64,000 nt of DNA from Cloacibacterium caeni (GCF_907163125.1 NZ_OU015319.1:2356001-2420000); one strand, 5' to 3'. Positions 15,980 to 25,155 are shown, counted from the first letter of the stretch. Made by a program: numbers and translations. Notes: generated by a model from the sequence alone, not told the origin.

Positions 15980-17068
15980 TTACATGAATTTTTCTCCTTT
16001 TTTAAAATTTTTCAAGTCTAAAACGTAGTCCTTAATCAACTGGTCATTGCTAATTGGGCAAATCAGGAGAGCTTTCTCTGTATCTACCACGATATAGTTT
16101 TCTAAACCGTCTATAATAGCTGCTTTATTATTATTTCTAAGTCTGATGATGTTTCCTTTAGAATTATAGGTAAGAACGTGCTTAGATTTTACCGCATTAT
16201 TATTCTCATCTTTTTCAGCGTTTTCGTAGACAGAAGTCCAAGTTCCTAAATCACTCCAACCTAAATCTGCAGGAATTACGTAAACGTTTTTTGCTTTTTC
16301 TAAAATTCCATTGTCTATAGAGATTTTTTCTACTTTTGGATAAATAGTTTCTATACAAACAGTTTCCTGATCACTATTATATTCGCAAGTATCAAATTCA
16401 TGTGTCATTTCTGGTAAAAACTCTTGAAACGCTTTATGAATTGATTTAACATTCCATACAAAAATTCCTGCATTCCAAAGGAAATCTCCACTTTCTAAAA
16501 AAGCTTTAGCGATTTCTAAACTAGGTTTTTCGGTAAAAGTTTTTACTTTAAAAACTTCTTCCTCTTTTTTCTCGATAAATTGTATGTAACCATATCCTGT
16601 ATCAGGACGAGTGGGTGTAATTCCTAGCGTGATAAGGTAGTCATGCTTGCTCGCTAAATTAAAAGCTAATTCTACTTTTTCTAAAAAAGTTTTCTCCTTT
16701 ATAATTAAATGATCTGCTGGTAAAACAATTACGTTTGCATCAGGATCTCTATCTGCAATTTTATTAACCATGTAGATGTTACACGCTGCTGTGTTTTTCA
16801 TTACAGGCTCGCCAACAATATTTTCTAGAGGAATCTCTGGCAACTGATGGTGAGATAATTCTACGTACTCTTGATTGGTGATTACATATATATTTTCTGT
16901 AGGAACGATTTGCTTTATTCGGTCAAAAGTTTGCTGAATCATGGTTCTTCCCGTTCCTAAAATATCTTGAAACTGCTTCGGAAATTTCTGAGTAGACATT
17001 GGCCAAAATCTGCTGCCAATTCCACCTGCCATGATTACGCAGTAGTTACTGTTTTTCATATTGATCAT
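15980..17068 (-). CDS. manC: Mannose-1-phosphate guanylyltransferase
   Basis: Makes GDP-mannose from GTP and mannose-1-phosphate for surface polysaccharides. The nucleotidyltransferase signature MAGGIGSRFWPMSTQKFPKQF is at residues about 13-33; VLPADHLI, GYGYIQF, FLWNAGIFVW and a C-terminal part of the beta-helix are also present. At 362 residues it lacks the C-terminal mannose-6-phosphate isomerase domain of bifunctional enzymes. The start (17068 or the Met at 17059) overlaps the end of the SprT-like gene, so the two are coupled. Confidence 0.93.
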   Translation of the reverse strand: MINMKNSNYCVIMAGGIGSRFWPMSTQKFPKQFQDILGTGRTMIQQTFDRIKQIVPTENIYVITNQEYVELSHHQLPEIPLENIVGEPVMKNTAACNIYMVNKIADRDPDANVIVLPADHLIIKEKTFLEKVELAFNLASKHDYLITLGITPTRPDTGYGYIQFIEKKEEEVFKVKTFTEKPSLEIAKAFLESGDFLWNAGIFVWNVKSIHKAFQEFLPEMTHEFDTCEYNSDQETVCIETIYPKVEKISIDNGILEKAKNVYVIPADLGWSDLGTWTSVYENAEKDENNNAVKSKHVLTYNSKGNIIRLRNNNKAAIIDGLENYIVVDTEKALLICPISNDQLIKDYVLDLKNFKKGEKFM

Positions 17069-17651
17069 CGATTTTTCTTACCTGAGCTAATGTATTTACC
17101 TTATATTTTAGCCCAGATTTTAAATTACGGCAAAGATAGCGCTTTTTTGTTGTTTCTTCAATTACGAAAACTTTATTTTTAAGGACAAAAACATCCCCAA
17201 CGATAAGGCTTTCTAGATATAATAACTCATCTTCCTCTGGCACATGAAAATATTTCACTAATTCAGGAGAAGCCATAAAATTAGCTTTCGGAGATTTTGA
17301 AAATTTCTGAATAATGGGACGTAAATCTTCTGCATAAACGGTCAAACTTTCCAACAACATTTCTCTAAAAGTCTGCTTCCATTCTGCACCATGAGGCGAA
17401 ATTCTCCTGCCATATTTTTCAAAAGCAATCAAATGCGCCAATTCATGCGTAAGCACAAAGAAAAACAATTGTGGCTCTAGTGTTCCATTGACGGTAATTT
17501 GGTGAGATTTATCTGGCAATTTTCGGTAATCTCCCAGTTTGCTGTTTCTGTTTTTAGTAATTTTCAGATGACAAGGATAACTCCCAAACCAAATTTTGAG
17601 ATAAGGAAGCGCGTTCTCTGGTAAAAATTGCTCTAAAACTTTTATTGACAT
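17046..17651 (-). CDS. SprT-like zinc metalloprotease domain protein
   Basis: 201 residues. The HExxH motif is in FVLTHELAHLIAFEKYGRRISPHGAEWKQTF (about 87-118), the third ligand being the downstream His of SPHGAEW, as in the SprT/SPRTN family. The C-terminal part carries short strands (LIVGDVFVLKNKVFVIEETTKKRYLCRNLKSGLKYKV) and a zinc-ribbon Cys pair is not evident. SprT-like proteins in eukaryotes cleave DNA-protein crosslinks; the bacterial role is unclear. Overlaps manC by 23 bp. Confidence 0.85.
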   Translation of the reverse strand: MSIKVLEQFLPENALPYLKIWFGSYPCHLKITKNRNSKLGDYRKLPDKSHQITVNGTLEPQLFFFVLTHELAHLIAFEKYGRRISPHGAEWKQTFREMLLESLTVYAEDLRPIIQKFSKSPKANFMASPELVKYFHVPEEDELLYLESLIVGDVFVLKNKVFVIEETTKKRYLCRNLKSGLKYKVNTLAQVRKIDDQYEKQ

Positions 17652-17658
17652 TATTTTG

Positions 17659-17760
17659 ATACGAGGTCCGAGATACTCGTTGCGAGTTACTTTATGCTAA
17701 AATAAACAATTTAATCAAACTTTGCTATCCTAAAAACTCGCATCTCGAAACTCGTAACAC
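17659..17760. repeat. Intergenic palindromic repeat with CGAG units
   Basis: ACGAGGTCCGAGATACTCGTTGC-type sequence on the left and its approximate inverse on the right (AACTCGCATCTCGAAACTCGTAAC). It resembles the dispersed repeats common between flavobacterial genes. Confidence 0.5.
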
Positions 17761-17764
17761 GGAA

Positions 17765-19114
17765 TTACAACGAAAGCGGAATCCCTGCATAGAAATTCAA
17801 CAGTTTCGTGCTAAAAATAAAATTGTATTTCGCTTGAGAAACAGAACCTTGCGCATTGATGTAATTGTTTCTTGCATTGTTCAAGTCATAAATGGTAGCT
17901 CTACCTGCTTCATAACTTTTCTCGGCAAATTCTAATGCTAACTTGGTCGATTTTTCTGCTTCTAAAGCAGCCAGATAGTTTTCATAATTAGCATTGGCAT
18001 CAAAATAAGCACGCTGAACATTTTGCTGAACTTCTACTTTTTGTTGTTCTAAAGTGTTTTTAGCAATGCTTTCAGAAATTTTAGCCTGTTCTACTTGTAA
18101 TTTGGTAATCCCTTTGTTAAAGATGGGAATGTTTGCAGAAACACCTATATTTTGTCCAAAATTGTCTTTGTATTGCTTAAAAAAACTGTCATACTCTACA
18201 TCTATTTCCTGTCCTGTAGTTGGATTAAGTGTAGGCGAAACTTTATAGAAATAAAATGTGCTTAATCCTGCAAATGCTGAAACAGAAGGATAAAAAGCAG
18301 TTTTTGCGATTTCGGTTTGTTTCTGAGCAGAAAGAATTCTGGTTTCAGCAGCTTTTACTTGCGGTTGATTTTCGAAGGCTTTTTCCACAATATTTTCGGT
18401 AGAATTCAATGGTGCTTCCAAAGAATTTGGCAAAGGAACTTCTTGCACATCAAAATTCTGATAATCTTTTAGTTGCAATAACATCGCCAATGAAAAAAGA
18501 GAACGCTGAATATCTATTTCAGCAGATTTTTGGCGCTGTTTTTCTCTTGCTAAACCTGCAGTTGCTTCTGCTTCTACTGTTTTTGGTGTAGTTCCTACTT
18601 CTGTAGTAATTTTCGCTCTGCTTAATACTTTTTCGGCATTTGCTACGGCTTCATCAGAGATTTTCTTTACTTCCTTATTCAGTAAAACTTGTAAATATTG
18701 CTGTGCAATCTGGAGTGAAATATCATTTTTTACACGTTCTGCATCTAACAAACTCGCTTCTAAATCATATTGAGATTTTTCGGCAGATTTCTTCAATCTT
18801 CCGTTATTGTACAACTGCATATTTGCCCCTACTGAAGCGCTATTATTGAAATTATCATTTCTACCGATACTTCCTTGGAAACCTTGCGTAGTTCCAAAGC
18901 TCATATTATTGTTAAAACTACCCGAAACTGAAGGCAATTTATCTCTTTTAGAAATTTCTAGATTTTTAGTCTGAATATCTGCATTATATTGATTGCTAAT
19001 AACTTGTAAATTATTTTTAACAGCATAATCTACACATTCTTGTAAACTCCATTTCTTCTGAGAAAACCCTAAAGAAAATGCTGATAACAATACGAGTGAA
19101 AATATTTTTTTCAT
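17765..19114 (-). CDS. TolC-family outer-membrane protein
   Basis: 449 residues with a signal peptide (MKKIFSLVLLSAFSLGFSQ). Two OEP repeats are present: residues about 30-215 and 240-445, with long alpha-helical stretches (LQIAQQYLQVLLNKEVKKISDEAVANAEKV; QRAYFDANANYENYLAALEAEKSTKLALEFAEKSY) and the family turn GRATIYDLNNARNNYINAQ. TolC-type trimers form the outer-membrane exit duct of efflux pumps. Unusually there is no membrane-fusion or RND/ABC gene beside it, so partners lie elsewhere. Confidence 0.92.
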   Translation of the reverse strand: MKKIFSLVLLSAFSLGFSQKKWSLQECVDYAVKNNLQVISNQYNADIQTKNLEISKRDKLPSVSGSFNNNMSFGTTQGFQGSIGRNDNFNNSASVGANMQLYNNGRLKKSAEKSQYDLEASLLDAERVKNDISLQIAQQYLQVLLNKEVKKISDEAVANAEKVLSRAKITTEVGTTPKTVEAEATAGLAREKQRQKSAEIDIQRSLFSLAMLLQLKDYQNFDVQEVPLPNSLEAPLNSTENIVEKAFENQPQVKAAETRILSAQKQTEIAKTAFYPSVSAFAGLSTFYFYKVSPTLNPTTGQEIDVEYDSFFKQYKDNFGQNIGVSANIPIFNKGITKLQVEQAKISESIAKNTLEQQKVEVQQNVQRAYFDANANYENYLAALEAEKSTKLALEFAEKSYEAGRATIYDLNNARNNYINAQGSVSQAKYNFIFSTKLLNFYAGIPLSL

Positions 19115-19210
19115 AGGATGAAAAGTTTCTTAATTAGACGAAGAATGGAGTTTTTTGTTACAAAAAAAGAAGCATTTCTGCTTCTCTTGTTCATTTATTT
19201 AGAAAAAATA

Positions 19211-20641
19211 CTACCCAAAAAACAAATACGCCATTAAAATAGAAGTAACAATTCCCACTAAATCTGCCAACAACATCGCACCAACTGTATAACGCGTGTT
19301 CTTAATTCCTACCGCTCCAAAATACACTGCAATCACATAAAAAGTAGTATCAGAACTTCCTTGCAGAATCCCAGAAAGTCTCGCTGGAAAAGAATCTACT
19401 CCGAAAGTAGTCATCGTATCTACCATCATTCCTCTTGCTCCAGAACCAGAAAGTGGTTTGATTAAAGCCGTTGGTAAACCGTCAACAAATCGGGTGTCTA
19501 AATTGGCAATTTGGGCAAACCACTTCATTCCGTCTATAATCACATCAAAAACACCAGAAGTTCTCAAAAGAGAAATCGCAATCAGCATTCCTACCAAATA
19601 CGGAATAATCTTTACGCAGACATTGAAACCTTCTTTTGCACCGTCTATAAACGCATCGAAAACATTTATTTTTTTGTAAACGGCTCCTGTGATAATTGCA
19701 AAGAAAATCAAGAGAATCATTCCGTTGCTGATGAGTTTACTCACATCATCTAATTCTTCTTTGCTCAATCTTACTAAAAACCAAACCAACAAGGCAATGA
19801 GTGCCGAAATTCCACCTACGAAAGCCAAAAGTGTAGGCTGAAAAAGATTTATTTTTTGTTTGATGGAAACAATAATCATCGCCGCCATCGTTGCACAGAA
19901 AGTCGCAATTAAAGTCGGCAAGAAAATATCAGTTGGCGTTGCAGAATTCATGGAAGCTCTAATCGCAATAATAGAAACCGGAATCAGCGTTAATCCACTT
20001 GCATGAAGACACAGAAACATAATTTGTGCATTAGAAGCTCTGTCTTTATCTGGATTTAAGGTTTGTAAACTTTCCATAGCTTTTAAACCAAAAGGCGTTG
20101 CAGCATTATCCAATCCTAATAAATTCGCTGCGAAATTAAGCGTCATGTGACCGAAAGAAGGATGATTTTTAGGAATTTCGGGGAATAATTTCGAGAAAAA
20201 TGGTTGAATCATTCTCGAAAGGAAATTGATACCACCTGCTTTTTCGGCGATGCTCATAAAACCCATGAAAAGCGTCATAATTCCTATCAATCCCAAAGAA
20301 ATTTCTACTGCAGTTTTACTGGTAGAGATTACACCATCCGCTTTTTGAACTCTATAAACAGCCACTTGATTGGTAGAATCTTTTTTGTAATTAATTCTCG
20401 CAATTTCTGTTTCTGAGTTTTCGGTTAAAGATTTCTGAATTTCCGCAGAAAGTTTTTGAACAGGAACTTTAGCAATCTGAACCGTGTCTCCACTTTTTCC
20501 TACCACCAAATCATTATAAATTGCTTTGTAGTTATCGCTAAATAAATATTTAACACTTGCCACTACAATGGCTACAATAATAAATGCGCTCCAAATTCTG
20601 CTTAAAACCATTTCCTTGAAAAATTTTGATAAAAGTAACAT
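19211..20641 (-). CDS. SpmA-SpmB-type fusion, nucleoside-recognition (Gate) membrane protein
   Basis: 476 residues with about ten hydrophobic segments in two halves. The first half carries the Gate domain motif HMTLNFAANLLGLDNAATPFGLKAMESL; the second has IIPYLVGMLIAISLLR and a late ALIKPLSGSGARGMM...SGILQGSSDTTFYVIAVYFGAVG. These correspond to the spore-maturation proteins SpmA and SpmB joined in one chain. The organism group does not sporulate, so a general transport role is likely. Start at 20641 or the internal Met at 20611. Confidence 0.88.
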   Translation of the reverse strand: MLLLSKFFKEMVLSRIWSAFIIVAIVVASVKYLFSDNYKAIYNDLVVGKSGDTVQIAKVPVQKLSAEIQKSLTENSETEIARINYKKDSTNQVAVYRVQKADGVISTSKTAVEISLGLIGIMTLFMGFMSIAEKAGGINFLSRMIQPFFSKLFPEIPKNHPSFGHMTLNFAANLLGLDNAATPFGLKAMESLQTLNPDKDRASNAQIMFLCLHASGLTLIPVSIIAIRASMNSATPTDIFLPTLIATFCATMAAMIIVSIKQKINLFQPTLLAFVGGISALIALLVWFLVRLSKEELDDVSKLISNGMILLIFFAIITGAVYKKINVFDAFIDGAKEGFNVCVKIIPYLVGMLIAISLLRTSGVFDVIIDGMKWFAQIANLDTRFVDGLPTALIKPLSGSGARGMMVDTMTTFGVDSFPARLSGILQGSSDTTFYVIAVYFGAVGIKNTRYTVGAMLLADLVGIVTSILMAYLFFG

Positions 20642-20946
20642 TTTTTGTTGGATGTTAGATGTTGGGTGATGGATGTTTTAACAAAAATATTTTCCATTTT
20701 TTTAACATCAAGCATCCAGCTTCCATCACCCCACAATTCCCAACCTTTCAAAAATCATGTTACAAATTTTACATTGTATTAAAATCTTTTGTAATTTTAG
20801 TATCCTAAATTTTTACATTCAAAGTGCCTTTTAAGACATTCTTGATTTTAAAAATTTTCGCCTTATAAGGAATTGCAGTGTGCATTCCGTCTGAATTTTA
20901 GTAAATCAGATGTGATAGATGAAAATAATTTTAAAACTCAAAAGAT
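20642..20946. other. Intergenic region between the SpmAB and EF-G genes
   Basis: About 305 bp between divergent genes. The left part is an imperfect inverted repeat (20647-20677 and 20704-20744, sharing GGTGATGGAWG and GATGTT units). The remainder should contain both promoters, but no clear -33/-7 pair was identified. Confidence 0.5.
20647..20744. repeat. Imperfect inverted repeat of GATGTT/GGTGATGG units
   Basis: Left arm has GTTGGATGTTAGATG then TTGGGTGATGGATGTT; the right arm is the inverse with several mismatches. A typical flavobacterial intergenic palindrome. Confidence 0.5.
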
Positions 20947-23073
20947 ATGAGCACTAACACTAAAGACCTCCGTAACGTAGTTTTACTCGGGCATTCAGGA
21001 AGCGGTAAAACTACATTTATAGAAACCATGCTCTACGAAGGTGGAGCTATCAAAAGAAGAGGAACTGTAGAACAACACAACACCGTTTCCGACAATACCG
21101 ACCTAGAACACGAACGCGAAAACACGATTTTCTCACATCAAATGTTCGTGAATTGGAAAAAAAATAAAATCAACATTTTAGATACCCCTGGTTTTGACGA
21201 TTTCGTAGGTGAAGTAATTGCCAACTTAAAAGTAGCAGATACTGCACTGATTATGGTAAATGCTGCAGCTGGTGTAGAAGTAGGCACTGAATTGGTTTGG
21301 GAATATGTAGAAGATTACAAAACACCTTCTATTTTCGTGATTAATCAGATGGATCACCAAAAAGCAGATTACGATGCTGCTTTAGAACAACTTAAAAATA
21401 GATTTGGAAGCAAAGTGATTCCTATTCAATATCCTCTAAATTCTGGTGAAAGTTTTAACCAAATTGTGGATGCCTTGAGAATGGTAATGTACGAGTTCCC
21501 TGCAACTGGTGGTAAACCAGAGAAAAAACCAATCCCAGAATCTGAAATGGCAAGAGCTAATGAAATGCACAATGCATTGGTAGAAATGGCAGCCGAAAAC
21601 GAAGAAGGATTAATGGAAAAATATTTCGAAGAAGGTAATCTTTCTGAAGAAGAGTTGGCACAAGGTTTAATGATTGGTTTAGCAAAACACGATTTCTTCC
21701 CAGTATTTGTAGCTTCTGGTGCTAAAGATATGGGCTCTGGTAGAATTATGGGCTTTATAGATGATATCGCTCCATCTCCAGCTGATCGTTTTGGTAGCAA
21801 ACTAGAAAATGGAGAAGTTTTAACTTGTAATGCTGCAGACAAAACCACTATTTTCATTTACAAAACTCAATCTGAACCGCAAGTTGGCGTAGTTTCTTAT
21901 TTCAAAGTATTCTCTGGCGAAATAAAACCAGGTGATGAACTGATTAATGCCAATAACGGTGAAGTCGAAAGAATTTCTCAAATTTTCGTAGCAGAAGGAA
22001 AAGAGAGAACCGCCGTAGATAAATTAGTTGCAGGGGACCTAGGTGTTACCGTAAAACTTAAAAACGGACATTCTAACAATACCCTCAATACAAAAGGTGT
22101 TGATAGAAAAATAGAACCTATGAAATTCCCAGAAAGCAGATTGAGAAAAGCTGTTTTCGTAGAAAATACAGCAGAAACGGAAAAACTTTTTGCTGCGCTT
22201 AATAAACTTAAAGAAGAAGATCCTACCCTAAAAGTAGAGATAGACCATGATACGCACGAGGCGATTTTAGGAGGACAAGGTCAGTTGCACCTAGACTTAG
22301 TAAAATACCGTCTCGAAAAAGATTTCGGAGTGAAAATGGAAATGAAAAATCCTAAAATTTCTTACCGCGAAACCATCACTGGAAAAGCAGAAGCAGATTA
22401 CAGACACAAAAAACAATCTGGTGGCGCTGGTCAATTTGGTGAAATTCACATGAGAGTAGAAAACTACTACGAAGGAATGCCAGAACCAGAAGGTGTAAAC
22501 ATTAGAAGCAAAGAATTCGAAGATTTACCATGGGGCGGAAAATTTGCATTCTACTGGTGTATCGTAGGTGGTGCGATAGATTCTCGCTACATCGGCGCCA
22601 TTAAAAAAGGAATTATGCAACAGTTAAAAGAAGGTCCATTAACTGGTTCACATTGCCAAAACATCAGAGTTTCTGTATATGACGGAAAAATGCACAGTGT
22701 AGACTCTAATGATATTTCTTTCCAATTGGCAGCTTCTGGTGCGTTTAAAGAAGCGTTCCACAATGCGCATCCTCAATTGCTAGAACCTATGTATCATGTA
22801 GAAATTCTTGCTCCAGACGAATGTACTGGTGATGTAATGGGAGATTTACAAACCAGACGTGCCATGATTTCTGGAATGGATAGCGAAGGTCATTATCAAA
22901 AAATTATGGCAGAAGTTCCATTGGCTGAAATGAACGATTACGGTTCTACATTGCGCTCATTAACAGGAGGTAGAGCAAAATTCTCTATGAAATTCAGCGA
23001 CTACCAATTAGTTCCTACCAATGTACAACAAGACCTCGTGAAAAAACATGCTGCTGAAAAAGTAGAAGCATAG
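20947..23073 (+). CDS. Elongation factor G-like GTPase (EF-G2 type)
   Basis: 708 residues with all EF-G domains in order: G domain (G1 GHSGSGKT near 16, G3 DTPGFDDF near 80, G4 NQMD near 133), domain II, domain III, domain IV (about 460-600, SGGAGQFGEIHMRVE) and domain V with YGSTLRSLTGGRAKFSMKFSDY. The canonical G4 NKxD is NQMD here and the switch I region differs (DLEHERENTIFSH), which is the pattern of EF-G paralogues rather than the main translocase. The gene is not in a rpsL/rpsG/tuf cluster, which supports a secondary role. Ends with a strong terminator. Confidence 0.9.
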   Translation: MSTNTKDLRNVVLLGHSGSGKTTFIETMLYEGGAIKRRGTVEQHNTVSDNTDLEHERENTIFSHQMFVNWKKNKINILDTPGFDDFVGEVIANLKVADTALIMVNAAAGVEVGTELVWEYVEDYKTPSIFVINQMDHQKADYDAALEQLKNRFGSKVIPIQYPLNSGESFNQIVDALRMVMYEFPATGGKPEKKPIPESEMARANEMHNALVEMAAENEEGLMEKYFEEGNLSEEELAQGLMIGLAKHDFFPVFVASGAKDMGSGRIMGFIDDIAPSPADRFGSKLENGEVLTCNAADKTTIFIYKTQSEPQVGVVSYFKVFSGEIKPGDELINANNGEVERISQIFVAEGKERTAVDKLVAGDLGVTVKLKNGHSNNTLNTKGVDRKIEPMKFPESRLRKAVFVENTAETEKLFAALNKLKEEDPTLKVEIDHDTHEAILGGQGQLHLDLVKYRLEKDFGVKMEMKNPKISYRETITGKAEADYRHKKQSGGAGQFGEIHMRVENYYEGMPEPEGVNIRSKEFEDLPWGGKFAFYWCIVGGAIDSRYIGAIKKGIMQQLKEGPLTGSHCQNIRVSVYDGKMHSVDSNDISFQLAASGAFKEAFHNAHPQLLEPMYHVEILAPDECTGDVMGDLQTRRAMISGMDSEGHYQKIMAEVPLAEMNDYGSTLRSLTGGRAKFSMKFSDYQLVPTNVQQDLVKKHAAEKVEA

Positions 23074-23097
23074 TTTTTCTAATATAATTTCGAAGAA

Positions 23098-23123
23098 AAC
23101 CTCAACGCAAGTTGGGGTTTTTT
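23098..23123 (+). terminator. Terminator after the EF-G-like gene
   Basis: AACCTCAAC-GCAA-GTTGGGGTTTTTT, a compact stem-loop with a T tail. Confidence 0.85.
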
Positions 23124-23390
23124 GTTGGGTGCATATTCTTTTTTCTTGATAAAAATTTCACCAAGTAAGCAGCACTCAAAAAGCAGTCTTCTAGGAGTCT
23201 TGCTCTACGTTTGTTCGTGGTTTGTTCGTGTTTCATTCGAATCAGCCTCGAAAAAGTACCATAAATTACGAACAAACCACGAGCAAACCTAAAACTTGAG
23301 TAGACTTTGACTGGAACTTTAGTCAAAGAAAATAAGAGAGATTTTAAGTGTCTAAAAACTTTTGTATATTTGAGTGTTAGGCAAAATTTT
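23124..23390. other. Gene-free stretch ahead of the lipoprotein gene
   Basis: Contains the long inverted repeat at 23209-23288 and a -7-like box TATATTTG at 23365-23372. A short frame here (23102-23326, minus) runs across the inverted repeat and is not supported. Confidence 0.5.
23209..23288. repeat. Long inverted repeat, 21-bp arms
   Basis: Arms GTTTGTTCGTGGTTTGTTCGT (23209-23229, split here only by one mismatch to its partner) and the inverse at 23268-23288, separated by 38 bp. Each arm itself contains a GTTYGTTCGTG direct repeat. Confidence 0.7.
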
Positions 23391-24164
23391 ATGAAAATCT
23401 TAATTCAAATAACTTTAATGACCTTTTTGTTATTTTTTTCAAACTGTTCAAAGCTTGATAAAAAAAACCATAAACAGAAAGAAACATTATTAATCGCAAC
23501 GCAAAATTTTAATAACATTAAAGTAGTTAAAAGAACTTTAACAATATTTTCAGACAGCACTTACACGTTTATAGAAAATTTAAGAGAACCCAATCATAAT
23601 AAGAATGAAACTTTTGAAGGACTAGTGAAAATAAATAAGGATTCAATTAAATTTCATCCTTTTAAACTTGATTTTAATAACGCAGAAACAGCAGTTTTGA
23701 AAAATGGATTTATTGAGTTTATTGATGGTGAAAACCCAGATAGAATGAAAATTGAGAAAACAACATTACCTGTTAAAAATAATCTTAACCTGGATAAATT
23801 TCCCAACTATGCTGTTTTCACGTTTAATAAGAATTTTGACAATGGTGAATGGCAACAAGATTACTCAAATTACGATTTAAACACTCGAGAATTATCAGTG
23901 TTAGATCAAATTTTTCAAAAGGAATTTCTCAAAAATAAAAAATTAAGAAATTTCAATGAATACCTAAAACAGATTGTTGCAGTGAAAAACAGTAGAAATG
24001 AAATACTAATTCAAGCGCGTTTCTTTTGTAAGACTTCCTTTTTATTAGAAAGCTATCAATATTATGAATCAGATATGCACGATGGTGGCAATTGTAATGT
24101 TTATTTAGAATTTAATCTGACAACCAAACAATTCAATTTTATAAACATTGCTGGAATGGCGTAA
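23391..24164 (+). CDS. Predicted lipoprotein of unknown function
   Basis: 257 residues from the ATG at 23391; a longer frame starting at 23307 would add 28 residues with no signal. The N-terminus MKILIQITLMTFLLFFSNC is a lipoprotein signal with a lipobox Cys at about residue 19, so the protein should be anchored in a membrane facing the periplasm or surface. The rest is a strand-rich, Asn/Lys-rich sequence that I do not recognise. The -7-like box TATATTTG lies 19 bp upstream. It sits in an accessory pocket between fusA-like and comM. Confidence 0.7.
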   Translation: MKILIQITLMTFLLFFSNCSKLDKKNHKQKETLLIATQNFNNIKVVKRTLTIFSDSTYTFIENLREPNHNKNETFEGLVKINKDSIKFHPFKLDFNNAETAVLKNGFIEFIDGENPDRMKIEKTTLPVKNNLNLDKFPNYAVFTFNKNFDNGEWQQDYSNYDLNTRELSVLDQIFQKEFLKNKKLRNFNEYLKQIVAVKNSRNEILIQARFFCKTSFLLESYQYYESDMHDGGNCNVYLEFNLTTKQFNFINIAGMA

Positions 24165-24207
24165 AGAAAACTGACGCTTCTACTCAAAATCTGAAATAAA
24201 AATAACC

Positions 24208-24252
24208 AAAACCTCAACCAAAAATTGAGGTTTTTTCATTTCAAAAAAATCC
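24208..24252 (+). repeat. 45-bp direct repeat containing a terminator, left copy
   Basis: Identical over 45 bp to 25256-25300. The first half is an intrinsic terminator (ACCTCAACCAAAAATTGAGGTTTTTT). The two copies bracket the paired-hairpin element and the exported-protein gene. Confidence 0.85.
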
Positions 24253-24255
24253 CCC

Positions 24256-24377
24256 CCAGCTGCGCAAAGTTTGCAACTTTGAGCAAGATTGAAAAAATGA
24301 TAAAACAAGTGAGTTTTGGAAATATAGTAATTATGATGAGTAATTGGGCTCAAAGTCAGGAGACTTTGCGCAGCTGG
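24256..24377. repeat. Two inverted hairpins (BIME-like element)
   Basis: Left arm 24256-24284 and right arm 24348-24377 are inverse copies (CCAGCTGCGCAAAGT...CTTTGAGC). Each arm is itself a hairpin (CAAAGTTTGCAACTTTG; CAAAGTCAGGAGACTTTG). The 63-bp spacer is AT-rich. This is the layout of paired REP units. Confidence 0.7.
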
Positions 24378-24597
24378 AAACGTATATTTTTTTCTCAAAA
24401 ACCTAAAAAGATAAGTTTAGAACCTAAAAAAACCATTCCAAAACCGCAAATTATAATTTCAGAACGTATATTTTTAGGTTAGTAATCAGAAATTTAGCCA
24501 CAACATGCTTTTCATATTACTTTTTTTTCATAATTTAGTAATCAGGAAAAAGCGATTTGCTTGGTTTAAATATAACCTAATTAATATTAAAAAAATC

Positions 24598-25155
24598 ATG
24601 AAAAAACTTTTAATCATTTCTTCTATTTTTTTGGGAGGGTTTTTATTTGCACAAAATTCGGTAGCAAAAATTACTCTAAAACAAGTTCAAAAAGAATTTA
24701 AATACAAAAAATACTCTATTGAAATCCTGAAAAAATTTATTTCTGAAATTGACGAGGTTGAGCAAGAGCCAAATGTCTGGGAAAGTATTCCTGGAGAAAT
24801 TATTGGCTGGGAAAATGATAGGGCTACTTATTCAATAGTGGAGACTTTTTGGATAAAAAACAATAAGTTAATTCAAATAGAAACCAATCCAACGATTGAG
24901 CAAGTAAATAAATATTCACCTAAAAATGGACATTTTGAATATATCGAAGGTTGGCAATCCATTGGAAAAGTTTTGAAAAAAGACAAAAATGGAATCTTTC
25001 ATTTGGGACTAATTATGCGTTTTGTAAAAGATGTTAATAGCGAAAATTTCAGCGATGAAAGATTTCAATTAGAGTATCAAACAAAGGATTTTAAAAAGTT
25101 TACTCTAAAAAGATTAAAACCTACAGAATCTAAAAAGTGGACAATTATAAAATAA
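24598..25155 (+). CDS. Exported protein of unknown function
   Basis: 185 residues from the ATG at 24598, chosen because it opens a clear signal peptide (MKKLLIISSIFLGGFLFAQ). A longer frame from 24505 has no signal. The mature part is hydrophilic and strand-rich with repeated Trp residues (VWESIPGEIIGWEND; YIEGWQSIGKVL; KKWTIIK). No family recognised. It lies between two copies of a 45-bp terminator repeat, as though inserted. Confidence 0.65.
   Translation: MKKLLIISSIFLGGFLFAQNSVAKITLKQVQKEFKYKKYSIEILKKFISEIDEVEQEPNVWESIPGEIIGWENDRATYSIVETFWIKNNKLIQIETNPTIEQVNKYSPKNGHFEYIEGWQSIGKVLKKDKNGIFHLGLIMRFVKDVNSENFSDERFQLEYQTKDFKKFTLKRLKPTESKKWTIIK

Larger units (their letters stand above)
24165..24597. 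other. Gene-free stretch with terminator and paired hairpins
   Basis: Holds the left 45-bp repeat, the paired-hairpin element at 24256-24377 and an AT-rich remainder in which ACGTATATTTTT occurs twice (about 24379 and 24463). Short frames through it have no recognisable content. Confidence 0.5.

Noticed and set aside
17765-19114. RND efflux operon
   Set aside because: Only the TolC-type gene is present; the neighbouring genes are a SprT-like protein and an SpmAB fusion.
24225-24482. 85-residue frame across the paired hairpins
   Set aside because: It is encoded largely by the terminator repeat and hairpin arms; no recognisable protein.
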